From assembly GCA_006386115.1 (NCBI GenBank), contig VFIW01000005.1, positions 186,001 to 250,000 on the forward strand: a DNA stretch of 64,000 nucleotides, read 5' to 3'. Positions within the stretch are counted from its first letter, which is position 1, and each line of letters opens with the position of its first letter. Under the pieces are notes generated by a model. It saw only the letters and a program-made list of their open reading frames with translations. It was not told where the DNA came from and ran no database searches. The stretch comes from Globisporangium splendens (Eukaryota > Oomycota > Peronosporomycetes > Pythiales > Pythiaceae). Positions 33,890 to 45,612 of this stretch are shown one piece after another. A program made the position numbers and the translations under genes.

Positions 33890-35498
33890 CTTCCTGTCGC
33901 TCGCCTGCGGTCTGGTCTGAGGGGAAGAGGTCGAATCTGCAAATGAGGCGGATGCGGAATGACGCAATTGGCGGCTGAGCGGAGGTGGATGCTGCAGAGA
34001 GAGGGGTGGAAAAAGCTGCCTCCCCCCTTTTGGTAGCCACCCTAATATGTGTGGAAGAGGGAGTGCTCCTCCTCACACACAAAATATCCAAGTGCGGCAG
34101 AACTCAGATCCCACTTTTGGCCAATGATCGAGTGGATGGAGGCGAGTACTGGATGGTGATTGGAAGAAAGCGATATTTTTCTGTTGAACCGTTCAGCCAA
34201 CAGCAATCACTCGGACACCTCACAGCATTTTCTGCTCGGATCTTTGAGGACTATCTAGCGACCGAATACAATTCCTCTCATAGTAAATATTGTAACGATC
34301 AGATATTCCATCTAAATGCACCTCTATGTTACTTTCATAGATGATATCGAGTGGGAATGGCGCACAAAAAGCTGTTGCCTGCGAACGTTTGCAAAGCTGA
34401 AGCATGGGGAGCAGATGGCAGGGCAGAGCCAAGACGCCTGAAAAGACCCGAACCGTGTCGCAGCCTCCTGATTGTTTCCGCCACTCAAAACCGCCCACGA
34501 CCGCGGATCCGGATCTCCGCAATTCGTGCTGATCACGGCAGAGAGGACGAGGGAGCTCGCTCTGCCTGTTTGGATGTGTGTGTGTGTGCACGCTCTCCCA
34601 CACACTCGCGTTTAACAACAAAAACAAACAAATGCTGCATGTTGTGAACATGCGCTTGTTTGTCGGCTGTACATGCTGCAAAGTGCCAAGTGGAAAAAAA
34701 ATGCAAAACCTGCTGTAATTGTGTTCAGAGCATGCACTGCAGACAGATGCACTTGTGGCGGCAGTTTCGGGCGAGTCGTTCTCAATCGATCCATGCTGGT
34801 TGTCCAACCCTCCCATAATTAATACTGGAGGTAGACTGATAGCCAAATGCAGCACGAAAATTTCCTGTTGTCGGGTTCTGTGTACATATTTGCTTGTCAA
34901 TCATGGGTGTCGTGCGAAAATTCGTCAAATCAAGTCGTCCAGTCTGCAATACTTTCTTTAGTGGCTGCAATTCGGCTTTGCGCACTTGCCGCCAAATAGA
35001 TGTTCTCGAACGTCTTGTTCGCTGTGCACAAGTCGCATAGGGGACGCCAGTGTGCGTGATGGATATGCTGATGCTACTCTGTCCGCAATTTGGAACCACG
35101 ATGCGCAGCTGGTTGGATAAGCATTCTCTTCGAAAATGTATCCTAAATGACGTGTTTCGTCGGTCCTATGCGCTGGTGAGGGAGAGTCAACAGTGGCGCG
35201 AAGTTCGCTTTCTAAAGCTGCATCGTCCGTGGGAATGGAACAGAATGAACCGACCTTGAAACATGTCAACATTGCGAGAAGCGTCACGTGCACATTTTGC
35301 TAGTGGCACTGGAGTAGCTCTTCGATCGCAACCCTCGCTCGATGATGCATGCACCAAATGGCTTGAAGTTGGAGTGTGCTGCAATTATGGCTCGCGATCT
35401 TTTGCCGCGACTCCTCATCTCATCCCCGCACAATCAAACCTGGCCAGTCACCTTTCGTCAAAGCAAGAGCTCATCACTGAAAGGAAGAGAACGCACAC
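33890..35498. other. Intergenic, upstream of H+-ATPase
   Basis: About 1.6 kb between divergent genes. The minus-strand frame at 34958-35293 and the plus-strand frame at 35050-35259 are open but unconvincing. The first is the better candidate for a small unrecognised gene. Confidence 0.4.
33929..33948 (-). promoter_or_regulatory. Initiator-like site upstream of H+-ATPase
   Basis: On the minus strand, GCCTCATTTGCAGATTCGA lies about 40-60 bases before the ATG at 33889 and resembles the oomycete initiator (CTCATT, CA, TT spacing). If functional, it supports the later ATG as the start. Match made by eye. Confidence 0.4.
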
Positions 35499-36646
35499 AT
35501 GCGACGACCGCATTATCTCATTTGCGCTCTGTTATGCGCTGTCCAGGTACGCGATCTGCATGAGTATAACTATTTGGTGGCCACCCAACTCGCTAAAATC
35601 CTAAATGTCCCCATCAACACACAGCTGCTCGCATGGTCGCGCGTGCATGCGTTTGAGAACCCGTTCGCGAAATGGATGCAAGACGAAGACGGTCTCGAAG
35701 GCACAGAGCAAGACGAGAACGACGACAACAACGAGTACGATGTCCAGAATCTGCAAGAAGATCTCCAGGACGACCTGTTTCCTGAAGATCCGACGGCGGA
35801 AGCAAATCCCGTGGGCGAGTATGAACTCTTCCAGCACGAGGAACAGCAGCAGCATGAGTCCGATTTCTACGAGGAAAGACAGGATCAGCAAAATCAACCC
35901 GACGGCGACCGCAGATTGGTGGGCAATGCAACATTTTGTACTCGCTTCTTCTTTGCAATGCTGACAGCCAACATGCAAAATTTACGCGCTTCCACTGACC
36001 AACATGAAGTATCTGCCAAATATTGCTGGTTGCAAATGGTAGACCGAGGCAGCGAAACCGGACGAGTACGCGGGGCTTGGGGGTATCGACCTGTCGTCGC
36101 CGTTCCACATCGACTTTGCCGACAAGAGCACGCTCGTGCGGCTCGTCGACTGGGCGTACGACCGCACGGCATTCTTCTCGCGCTTCCGGGACGGGTTCGT
36201 GCACGCCGAAGAGCTCAGCAGGTGCGCAATTTGTCGCGGATTCGTTGTATGTTTGCATGTGCTGCTGTCGCGGAGGGTGACAAGCGATTACTCCTGCGCA
36301 AGTGGCGGGGTAATCGCTTGTTTACATCGCGCGGTACCTTGCTAACAGGGATTGCATGTGCGTATTTGCGTGCGCTTATGATACCCGCAGACTGTTTGGC
36401 TTTGCGCTCAACCCAAAAGACGAGAACCTCGAGCCTGAGTCTTGCGCGCTGCTGGATGCGGCGGCCGACGAGATGCGCCGGGTGCAGGGGTTGCTGGAAG
36501 ACGATCTGGCCGTTCCGCGCAGCTTCATCGAGCGCGACATGCCGCTGCGTGCGCTCCAGGTGCTCGCCCAGCGAATGTACGCGCACCACACGCAGCGCCT
36601 CCTGGAGGATGTGGCGCCGCCAGACGCTCGCACCAGCGACTTGTAA
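35499..36646 (+). CDS. Uncharacterised acidic protein
   Basis: Three exons (35499-35918, 36043-36221, 36391-36646) join in frame to 284 residues. The first exon has an N-terminal segment (LVATQLAKILNVPINTQLLAW) and a long Asp/Glu/Gln/Asn-rich linker (DEDGLEGTEQDENDDNNEYD). Exons 2-3 look like a folded domain (HIDFADKSTLVRLVDWAYDR, then RLFGFALNPKDENLEPES and an amphipathic helix LRALQVLAQRMYAHHTQRLL). I do not recognise the family. The start is uncertain: CTGTCCAG at about 35541-35548 could be an acceptor for an earlier exon, in which case the first 15 or so residues are not coding. The hydrophobic minus-strand frame opposite the acidic linker is a shadow. Confidence 0.6.
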
Positions 36647-37085
36647 AAGGGAAGAATAAGAGGCAAGTCTGCCAGATCCAAACAAGTAGGCGAGCGTGCG
36701 GGCGGGACAGACAATGAGGCTGCTTGGCGCGAATAATGGCTCCATTTGACGTCCAGCAAATAACAGCAACTGCCGCATCTTGATAAAAGATCGGCATTGC
36801 AAGCGCGACGTCTGGATGCAGGCTCCCAATGAGAAGCACCGAACGTTCTGATTGGCTGCATAAGTGTGGCCACGCGCGCTCTGATTGGCTCATGCAGAAG
36901 CGAGGTGTACAAAACACGTGTTTTAAAACACACATACAGCCTTCGACGAGCTTCACTATTGCCCAAATAGTGTTTGCGTGATTACGGTTGCTGTTTGGGC
37001 TCGAGTCTGTGGAGGGAATGGAAACGAGAGCTCCTCACGTTCAAGCAGATCCGAATTTGCGCGCTGGTGTTGAAGCGATTCACGC

Positions 37086-37119
<34 letters not shown>

Positions 37120-37150
37120 ATTAAGGGTCTCCGCCGTATATTCAAGAGAG
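36647..37150 (+). promoter_or_regulatory. Promoter region of mitochondrial carrier, two ATTGG boxes and (GT)n
   Basis: ATTGGCT occurs at 36851-36857 and again at 36884-36890 (inverted CCAAT), about 265-300 bases before the ATG at 37151. A GT dinucleotide run lies at about 37092-37119, close to the start, in the presumed 5' leader. No gene in this interval. Confidence 0.5.
37092..37119. repeat. (GT)n microsatellite
   Basis: A GT dinucleotide run about 30 bases before the mitochondrial-carrier ATG. Confidence 0.85.
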
Positions 37151-38299
37151 ATGGCCGACGCGCAGCAGCACTCGAATGCGGAACTCACGCTCAAGAAGGC
37201 GGTGGCGGCGTCCGGTGGCGCGCTCGTGACGTCGCTCTTCGTGACGCCGCTCGACGTCGCCAAGGTACGGTTGCAGTCGCAGATCATGATGCGCTTCAAG
37301 CCCGTCGTGGAGCCGCGCGCCGTGACTATCACGTCGTCCTCTTCATCGGCGTCGTCGTTGTTGGTGTGGATGAAGATGGTGCAGGGTGCCACGGAACCGT
37401 GTCGTTGTAAAGGCCGCTGTCCGTGCAATCGAGCGGTGACGCGTCCCGTAGACCAGTTGGTATCGCGTCCAGGCGCGCTCTCGTGCATGCGCATGTCATG
37501 TTCCAGTACCGCAACCGCAGCGGCAAGTGTCCAAACCAAACAGCAGGTTGTCAAGCTGCATGGAACGTCGCACGCGCTGCGCCACATTTTCCAAACGGAA
37601 GGTGTGCGCGGCTTGTTTTCCGGGCTGTCCCCAACCATGATGATCGCTGTGCCGTCCACTGTGCTGTATTATATTTCCTACGACCTGCTGCTTCAAACAG
37701 GACGGCAACATGTTCCAGAGTACGACGCGATCGTACCGCTGCTCGCGGGCACAACGGCGCGGATCGTCGCGGCCTCGGTCACCTCACCTATTGAGCTCAT
37801 CCGCACGAGAATGCAGGGGAACCCGACCTCCCAAGCCGATGGGATCGTCCGCACGTTCCATCGCGCGATCCGAAGTGGAGGCTACCAGTCGTTGCTGAAC
37901 GGGCTCGTCGCCACATTGGCGCGCGATGTGCCCTTCTCCGCGATCTATTGGACTTCCTACGAAGGTCTGCAGGCCAAATTCACCCAAGCCGAGCCTGAAG
38001 TTTCATTCAGTCGTACCCAGCGGGCATTTGCGTGCGGCGCGCTCTCTGGCGCGATCGCAGCGACGCTCACGACGCCCTTTGATGTTGTGAAGACCCTCCA
38101 GCAAGTCAAGATGCCAAGTGCAATGGGACCAAATAGTGCCAAGTCGTCTGGCGTGGCTGTGCTCAAGCAGATCGTCGCGATCCAGGGTGTGCAGGGAGCG
38201 TTCACGGGCCTTTCGGCGCGTCTGGCGCGCGTGACGCCATCGTGCGCCATCATGATCTCGTGCTACGAACTGGGAAAGCAGAAGCTCGGTCTTGTCTAA
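37151..38299 (+). CDS. MTM1: Mitochondrial carrier, SLC25A39/40 (Mtm1) type
   Basis: A single exon encodes 382 residues of a three-repeat mitochondrial carrier of the inner membrane. The three signatures are TPLDVAKVRLQSQ, SPIELIRTRMQG and TPFDVVKTLQQVKM. The second and third fit the SLC25A39/40/Mtm1 subfamily, known for mitochondrial glutathione import and linked to manganese/iron-sulfur handling. Between helix 1 and helix 2 (about residues 60-140) is a long matrix-loop insert rich in Cys (PCRCKGRCPCNRA, then SCMRMSCSS), in the place where animal SLC25A39 carries iron-sulfur-sensing cysteines. The start at 37151 (MADAQQHSNAEL) is preferred; the frame upstream runs through a GT repeat and is leader. 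Confidence 0.9.
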   Translation: MADAQQHSNAELTLKKAVAASGGALVTSLFVTPLDVAKVRLQSQIMMRFKPVVEPRAVTITSSSSSASSLLVWMKMVQGATEPCRCKGRCPCNRAVTRPVDQLVSRPGALSCMRMSCSSTATAAASVQTKQQVVKLHGTSHALRHIFQTEGVRGLFSGLSPTMMIAVPSTVLYYISYDLLLQTGRQHVPEYDAIVPLLAGTTARIVAASVTSPIELIRTRMQGNPTSQADGIVRTFHRAIRSGGYQSLLNGLVATLARDVPFSAIYWTSYEGLQAKFTQAEPEVSFSRTQRAFACGALSGAIAATLTTPFDVVKTLQQVKMPSAMGPNSAKSSGVAVLKQIVAIQGVQGAFTGLSARLARVTPSCAIMISCYELGKQKLGLV

Positions 38300-38726
38300 A
38301 GTATTCTATAATATATTGTCGTAATAGATGGAAGTAAAGCACACACTCGTCTCCATTCCGTCTCAAAATGGCTTTCGCAGTCATCGTTAAGACACTGTTG
38401 AAGAACCGGTGGTGGATGATCCGTTTACTGATTCAAGCTAATCACCAACACTCTCTTCACCTACCATTTATAAATTACTTCGCGGGTCACCTCACGTTTT
38501 CGGTATCTCACCGTGTTGGCCACTTTGATTGAGGTTGTCCCAAAATAACGACCTTGACCGGTGGTCTTGCATGCGGACACACCAATAGCCCAAACTAACA
38601 GGGTTACGCAAGGGGTTACGAGATTGTGTGGGCGAGAGTGAGGCGCTGATTGGCTTATTTCATGTTTTTGTGTCCGACGTGTTGGAAACTCTGCATTCCG
38701 CACATTCGTGAACAGCAAACGCCAAG
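38300..38726 (+). promoter_or_regulatory. Intergenic and COX15 promoter with ATTGG box
   Basis: About 430 bases. CTGATTGGCTTATTT (ATTGG at 38649-38653) lies about 75 bases before the COX15 ATG, a typical place for a CCAAT-type element. No other gene seen. Confidence 0.45.
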
Positions 38727-40384
38727 ATGTTTGCTGCGCGCCAGAGCATGCGCGTCCATGTAGCCGCCCTCGCGCCAGTACGTTCCCACATATGTGTACG
38801 CATGCTGTATGCGCATTATTGACGTTCTTGCTGCTGCTTGTTGGCTGCGCGTAGAAGCGCGTGGGGCTCGTGAACAATGTGAGCCGCTACCAGACGCTCG
38901 TGAAGCCGCTTGTCGCGGCGCCGGCCAAGGCAGTACGCCCCGCGTGGCTGCGCAACTCCATGGTGCAGGTCCCGTCCAAGCAGCCTCTCGTGTACTCGAC
39001 CAAGAACCGCGTAAGAGCATTCACTATTGTGTTATTATCGGCGTTATCACCTTGCACCAATGTTCTAATGTGTGCATGTGTATGTGTGTGCGTGCGTGCG
39101 TGTCCTATGTGTCCGGGCCCATATGTATGCGAATGTGCAGAACTTTGCGGCAGCGACGGGAGCGACGATTGAGAATGTGGCGGCGAACCGTCCGGTCGCG
39201 TACTGGCTACTCGGGATGGCGGGTCTCGTTGGGACGATGGTCGCCGTCGGTGGCGCCACGCGACTCACGCGCTCGGGGCTCTCGATGGTCACGTGGAAGC
39301 CCCACGGCGGCCTCCCACCGCTCACGCGCGAAGAGTGGGAAGAAGAGTTTGAAAAGTACAAGCAGTTCCCTGAATACCAGCAGCGCAAGGGCATGGTGCG
39401 TGCGTGCATCTATGTATCATGTGTGTTTTTGTCGCGTGTCTTTGCCTGTTCTCACATGTATGTGCCATTGTGCTTTGTTCTTAGACTCTGAACGAGTTCA
39501 AGGGTATCTACGCCTGGGAGTACGGCCACCGTATGCTCGGCCGCACGATCGGACTCGCGTACGGTCTCCCATTGGCGTACTTCGCGCTGCGCAAGCGTTT
39601 GCCTCGCGAACTGTACGGCCACTTTGCGTTCCTGCTCGGTCTCGGCGCGACGCAGGGCGCCATTGGCTGGTGGATGGTGCGCAGTGGTCTCGAAGAGCAC
39701 GGCAAGGAGCAGCTGGAGAAGAAGAACGAAGTGCGCGTGAGTCCGTATCGTCTCGCGACCCACTTGGGCTTTGCGTTCACGACGCTCGGCGTCCTTCTCT
39801 GGACGGGTTTCTCGATCCTCTCGCCGCCATCGCGCGCCGCGTTGACCCGCGAAATGATCTCCCCAGACGTGCTCAAGGAGACCACGAAACTCCGCAAGTA
39901 CATTGCGCACCTCTCGACTCTGTTGGGCTACACGATCCTCTCTGGCGCGTTTGTCGCTGGCACGGACGCCGGCTTGGCGTTCAACACGTTCCCTAAGATG
40001 GGCGACCAGTGGGTCCCCGACGACCTCTTCGTACTCGAGCCAAAGTACAAGAACTTTTTCGAGAACGTGCCGCTCGTGCAGCTGGACCACCGAGTGCTCG
40101 CGCTGACGACGGCGACGGGCTTCACGGCCGTGTACGCCATGGCGCGCCGCCCTCACATCTGGAACCAGTTGCCGCAACAATCGCGTACGGCGCTGAACCT
40201 CAACATGGCCGCGATCGCGGGCCAAGTCACGCTGGGCATCACGACGCTGCTGATGTACGTGCCCGTGTCGCTCGGCGTGGCGCACCAGAGCGGCGCCATG
40301 GCGCTGCTCACGTCCACGCTGTACACGATGCACACGATGAATTTCGCCAAGACCGCGGCCAAGGTTGTGCCCAAGGTGCTGTAA
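38727..40384 (+). CDS. COX15: Heme A synthase COX15
   Basis: Four exons (38727-38777, 38855-39010, 39141-39395, 39485-40384), all phase 0, give 453 residues. The short first exon ([17 protein letters not shown]) and the next form a basic mitochondrial presequence. The enzyme sits in the inner membrane and oxidises the C8 methyl of heme O to make heme A for cytochrome c oxidase. Visible family marks: [45 protein letters not shown] with a heme His, [37 protein letters not shown] and LGVAHQSGA with further heme-ligand histidines. About eight membrane helices are seen. The intron at 39011-39140 is GT-rich. The start is set by the presequence and in-phase splicing; no other ATG gives a usable N-terminus. 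Confidence 0.95.
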
Positions 40385-40659
40385 TAGACCAACAGTCACC
40401 ACCACCAAATATGCATCCATTTTCCGTAAATACAAACAAAGTGCTCTGTCGTCCATCATCTTCAAAGCATATCTTCAGGATGTTGACCATTGCCTTCAAG
40501 GATTGTCCATACTCGCCTACCATTGGCTACAATTTATCGTATCATGTGTTTTATTGGCTGAAAATCGCAAGTCAGACGTCTCATTTTTTCTCGGTGATGG
40601 CAACACCACATCTTTGTTCTTTCGACGCGAGGCAAAGAAGGAAAGAAGGAAGGTGACCG
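40385..40659 (+). promoter_or_regulatory. Promoter of phosphoesterase gene with two ATTGGCT boxes
   Basis: ATTGGCT at 40522-40528 and 40553-40559, 31 bases apart (about three helix turns), about 100-140 bases before the ATG at 40660. This resembles the paired arrangement before the mitochondrial carrier. Confidence 0.45.
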
Positions 40660-43600
40660 ATGGCGGACGCCGCGTCGTACGAAGACCACTTGGTACTGTG
40701 CTCTCTGTGTATGTGGTGCATATGGTAGCGCTACAGCAGCCTCTCATGCGCGTGCGTGCATGCCTCTCTTTGCGTATGGGGACAGGTCTGGTTCGCGTTC
40801 TTCTGCATCATCTACATCGCGTTTTACTTTTTCACGAGTCCGTTCGTGGGCAACCCGGAGCTCCTGAACTCGTGGACACCCTATGTGTATCTCTCCATGG
40901 GACTCTACGGCTGGCTCGTGGCTGCCGCCGCGCTGCACATCCCCGTCACGTCGCTTGGGACGCTCGGCGCGACGATCAAGCAGCCGGTATGTGCGGTTGC
41001 TGTTCTTTTATCAGAGCGCTTCAATATGGAGCATGGGTATAACTTGGTGTCCAACGGCCACTGTGTGTATGCTTGCGTATAGATCACGCTGCTGTTTCCG
41101 TTCTTCTCGGTGAGCTTCGTGTTCCTTGTGATGCTGGAGTTGCTCATGGTGCTTTTCCTCTCGCGCATCACCAAGAAGCTCGGGCTCCCGTGGCGCGTCG
41201 CCAATGTCACGTATGTTTGCCATACCACCAGTGTGCATGGGACGCACTTGTGGTGCTCTTGCACTGGTATTAACGCTATATGCGTGTATATGATGCTTTC
41301 TCCTGTGGTCTATAGTCTGCTACGCTCCTTTATGAACGTTCTGCGCAACAGCGCCGGCATCAGTGTGGCGTGTGTGGCGCTCATCATCCACTGCGACGCA
41401 ACCTTAGAGGTACGAACGCTGCTTTGCTTTATCTACGCTGCTGTTGACTTCATCAATTAGAGCGCTTGAATCTATCTTTCTAGGGCGACTCGGATACGCT
41501 TACGTACAATCGTCATGCGTGCGAGCAAGTGTTTAAATTCTCCAATTTGGAAATGGAGACGATCGTGCCTGCGAGCTACCGCGGCGCGCTGCTGATCTGG
41601 TTTGCCGGGATGGTGCTCGCGATCACGAACTTCGTGCTCGAGCGTATCAGCGGCATCCAAATGATCTCGTTCCACTGGCTCGCGGACCGTCAAGAGGAAG
41701 CCGAGGAACCGATCCCGGGCGAGCAATTGCACGAGAAGCTGCCGCACAGCCACCAGTTGCCCATGGTGCCGTGGTACTCGATGTTCCTCTTTGACACAGC
41801 GTTCGAGCTGCTGATCTCGCTCAAGGTATTTCTCGGACGCTTTGACCAGCGCGCGATGCAAAAGACGCTGTATCCAGATGAGAAGGACTACATGTTTGAC
41901 CACCTGGCCGATCGTAAGGACGTATGGCTGGACTTCATGGCGGACTGTGGCGATGGTTTCAACAGCAGCTACCAGATCGCGAGGCTCCTGGCGCAACCGA
42001 CGCTTGAAGTCGACTACGAAGTGCAAGAGCCGCACCCGCGCAAGAAGAACAAGACCATCACGAAGATCGCCAAGCGTGTGTTCCCGCGTGGTGAGGCGCT
42101 CGTGATCGGTGGTGACCTCGCGTACCCGCACCCGGAGCCTGAGAGTTATGAGAAGCGACTCTGGCGCTGCTTCGAGTATGCGATGAAACCACCGGCACAT
42201 TATGACCCAGCCGCGATCTCGACAGCCAAGGTGCATCTGCCCGACAAGTGCGAGACGCTGCGCGATTACAAGGGCCCGAGTGTGTTCGCCATTCCAGGGA
42301 ACCACGACTGGTTCGATGGACTCAATACGTTCACGCGGTTCATTTGCCAACGCGATTGGCTTGGTGGGTGGTTCCTCCCACAGAAGACGAGCCATTTCTG
42401 TTTGAAGCTGCCGCATGGCTGGTGGCTCTTTGGTGTGGACCTGGCGCTCGAGGATGACATCAATACCGAACAGTTCTCAGTGTTCAAGAACATTGTCGAG
42501 ACGCAAATGCAAGAGGACGACCAGGTGATCATCGTGACTCACGAACCACGATGGCTGCTCGATGTGTACGAGCAGCGCGACAAATCAGAAGAGAAGCTGT
42601 CGTTTCTCATCAACAACATACTGAAAGATAGGGTCGCACTGCGTCTCGCGGGCGACATTCACAACTACACGCGCCACACATTTAAGCAAGAGGTGGCAAA
42701 ACCAAAGCCAGCGCCGCAACTCGTAAAACCTCCATCGCCACCGGCACCGCTAAGAATGGCGTCGTCACGACCACCATCCTCCATTTTGAGACGCCGCCCA
42801 TCGTTTACGCGCCAAGTGATCCTGTCTCCAACGCGGAAGCATTTTCCTCACATGTACGAAGACGACGAACCAGAGTCACCACAAGAAGGTGCGGTTCCAA
42901 CAGTCCCAACTCTCCCGAAGGTGGAGGAACTTCCGACGTCTACGAACACGAGACCTCGTACTGCTGAACACCTGATTGTCTCTGGTGGAGGTGGTGCGTT
43001 CCTGCATCCAACGCATGCTCCAAACTGCAAGACGCTCAAGGCCAACGGTGCGGTCTATGAGCAGAAGAAATGTTACCCACCTGTCCACGTCTCGAGGTAC
43101 ATATCCCATGCATTGACTATTGGTTATAGCGCCATTTCTGATGCGTGTTATTACTTTTGCTGATATACTGTAGACGATACGCGCTTTTGAATGTGTTCGG
43201 CTTTCGGCGCATCAACTGGCGTTTTGATATTGTCGGCGGACTTGCGGTACGTGGGAACGAGCTCTTACTGGCGGACCTCACTTGATTTGGCAAGAAATTG
43301 ATCTGTTTTGTGATGTGCGACTTCTTCTCTAGTACTTCGCCATGGTGTTGTCGATGTTTCCTCGCTGCTCGGTCAGCTCCATCTACGCGAGCGCTACGTG
43401 GCAGGATGCTGCGACCCAGTTCATCCAGGAACTTGTCGAGGTCCAAGTCGAGATGGTGACAACATCCTACGTGTCGTTGTTCACGTTCGTGATGATGGTC
43501 GCGACGCTGATCGTGTTTGCCGATTGCACGTCATTGCCAAAGAAATGCATCACGGGTGTCCTCATCTCGTGCCTGCATTGCCTGGCTGCGTTCACAATCC

Positions 43601-44770
43601 TCTTGGTGTTTGAGTGCATCTTGGAGATTGCGACGGTGCGCGGGACCCTCGGTCGCGAGGGGAGCCACTCGTTGTACGACTACTTTAGCAGCACGCTCCC
43701 AGATTTCTCGCGATTGGCACCGTACGACGTGTTCCACGTCACGCACCTGTTTGCGGAATTCATGAAGGTGTGCATGACGATCTTTGACGGTGCGTTTTAT
43801 GGAAATTGGGTCGTTGTAGCTCTTGCAAATCTGAGTGGCTACAAATACCATCATTCTGACATTCAACATGGCTACATTTGTGTCATGTCTTGTTTATGTC
43901 CAGTTCCCGAAGTGATCGCGATCCACCGTATCAAGGTATCCGACAACTGCAACTTGTAACTGCATGTGCAGTAGGTTTGTTTGCCTGCTTGCTAATACGT
44001 GGCTGCGCTTTGTTGTGTGTATATATGCATGTGCAGATTTGCGAAAGCGGCTTTGCGACGCTGAGCCGCACGGAGCAGTGGACGTACTACGTGAGCGTGT
44101 TCCCGTACTTTTGGGTGCTCGCGACACCTGTCGTCGGCGCCGTGTTTGGGTTGTACCTCTACATTGCGCTCAACGTGTTTGAGTGCCACTACAACGAAGC
44201 GTTTTCATCGCTGCGCATCTCGAGTTACAAGAATTTCTTGCGGCTGCATTTCCAGCCGAACGGCGACCTGGAAGTGTTTGCATTCGGCATTGACAAGATG
44301 CCGCGCAAGTGGTGCAGGTGCGTTTTGTACTGAGCATTTGTGTGTAGAGAAGGTTGTTTATGTTTGCGGAGAAAGATTGTTGTTGTATATTTGTATCCAT
44401 GTGCTGGATTGCAACGCGCAAAACCGGCTTGTTTGCATGTGTGCTGTTGCTCCATGTACAGATGGCAGACTGAACACTCACTTGCAATTGTTTGTATACT
44501 TGTAGAGATCCGAACTGGAGCGGAGGCACGCACAATATGCCCGAGAACCAGCTGCCGTCGCACCAATGGCGGCTCCCGAGCTACTGGAAGCCCGTGGTGA
44601 CGAAAGTGGACAGCATGCTGCGTCTCGACTTTGAGAACCCGTCGCTCGACACCAAGTTCAACACGACGGACCGCTCGAACGTGCATCTGATCGACCGCGT
44701 CCTGATCCAGAAGCGCCGTCTCTCAAGCGAGCAGGAGGGGTCGGAATCGGAGCCTCCGAGCCGCGATTAA
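40660..44770 (+). CDS. Multipass membrane calcineurin-like metallophosphoesterase
   Basis: Ten exons (40660-40692, 40786-40986, 41083-41210, 41316-41409, 41484-43096, 43174-43246, 43333-43789, 43904-43935, 44037-44317, 44506-44770) give 1058 residues. About four or five N-terminal membrane helices (FFCIIYIAFYFF; FPFFSVSFVFLVMLELLMVL; GALLIWFAGMVLAITNFVL) precede a soluble phosphoesterase domain with metal-binding motifs GGDLAYPHPE, PGNHDWFDGL, THEPRW and LAGDIHNYTRH. A Pro/Ser-rich linker follows, then about four more helices (FTFVMMVATLIVFA; GVLISCLHCLAAFTILLVFE; FWVLATPVVGAVFGLYLYI) and a C-terminal domain. All metal ligands expected from GDxx, GNHD and the last His seem present, although the usual GHxH is replaced by GDIHNY. 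The substrate is unknown. Tiny first exon; all junctions keep frame. Confidence 0.85.
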
Positions 44771-45612
44771 CCAGCCAACAGAGCCAACTGCTCACGTCAT
44801 GAAGCCTTGCAGTGAGATCTGGTGGGTTCAGAAGGAGAGAGGGGGCAGTTTTGTGCGGAAAGGCGTAGGCTTTGCGGCAGATGGCAGCAAAATGCCGATG
44901 GGTTGTTGCAATTGACGAACAGCCCGATTTGCTGCTGAAAAAAGCACTTTGATTGGCAGCATCAATAATAGAGCAAGTTTAAAAGTTTAGCATCGAGCCT
45001 TCCAGTTCATGAAGCTGGGTGTGTGCGTGCTCTTCCAACGTGCTGTTGCAGCGCCCAGATAGCTGTCAACTATATGGCCAGCAGGCCAAGCATTCGCGCG
45101 GAGGTGGCGCTTGTTGACGTGACGTTTCTGAACACACACAAAAAATGACCTTCGCCGCGCCTTTTCGGTGGCTTGGTCACCCAATGATGATGCCCAACCT
45201 AGAGCAAAAAAAAGTACTTTTTCCATCGACAAGCGTAAAAGTACAACTCGCAGATGCCGCCACGGAACAGTAAGCACACGCTCCAGCGCCTCTGGCTCGC
45301 GCTTTATACCGCGGCAGCAACAGCAAACGCTCCGTTTCGCCAGGGTGTGTGCTGTATCACATGCATGGTGGCTTGCCTGATTGCGGCTTGTGCCTATTGC
45401 TCAGCCTCGTTTCTGTGCGGTTTATTTTTCGATGGAACAACTGACTCTCTCTATGACAACCATCTCCCACACCGGTTCGTAACCGGATTTCTAAGGAGTA
45501 CTATGCTGTGCAGTACCATGCAAGAGCGCTCTTGACCAGCGTGGGCAGTCCGCAATTTGCGCTTGAGGACGCAAGTCGAACAGCTACAAACACCAAGAGA
45601 TAACTTACCAGA
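44771..45612. other. Intergenic with one weak small frame
   Basis: About 840 bases. ATTGG at 44952-44956. A 93-codon plus-strand frame (45254-45535) has a Cys-rich hydrophobic stretch (CCITCMVACLIAACAYCSAS) that could be a membrane helix, but there is no other support for a gene. Confidence 0.3.

Noticed and set aside
31193..33946. 917-codon open frame on the plus strand
   Set aside because: It lies exactly antisense to the H+-ATPase, is rich in His/Arg/Val/Glu from reversed GC-biased codons, and has no family features. It is a codon-bias shadow.
35601..35978. Hydrophobic minus-strand frame resembling a membrane protein
   Set aside because: It is the reverse complement of an Asp/Glu/Gln-rich linker, which always reads as Val/Leu/Ile. 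The spliced plus-strand gene explains the region better.
38794..39996. 400-codon plus-strand frame across COX15
   Set aside because: It reads through COX15 introns in the wrong frame. COX15 exons in the correct frame carry all conserved residues.
41472..42416. 314-codon minus-strand frame
   Set aside because: Antisense to the phosphoesterase catalytic domain; no recognisable motifs.
45254..45535. 93-codon Cys-rich frame with a possible membrane helix
   Set aside because: No signal of selection, no homolog recalled, no clear promoter. Kept only as a remark in the intergenic entry.
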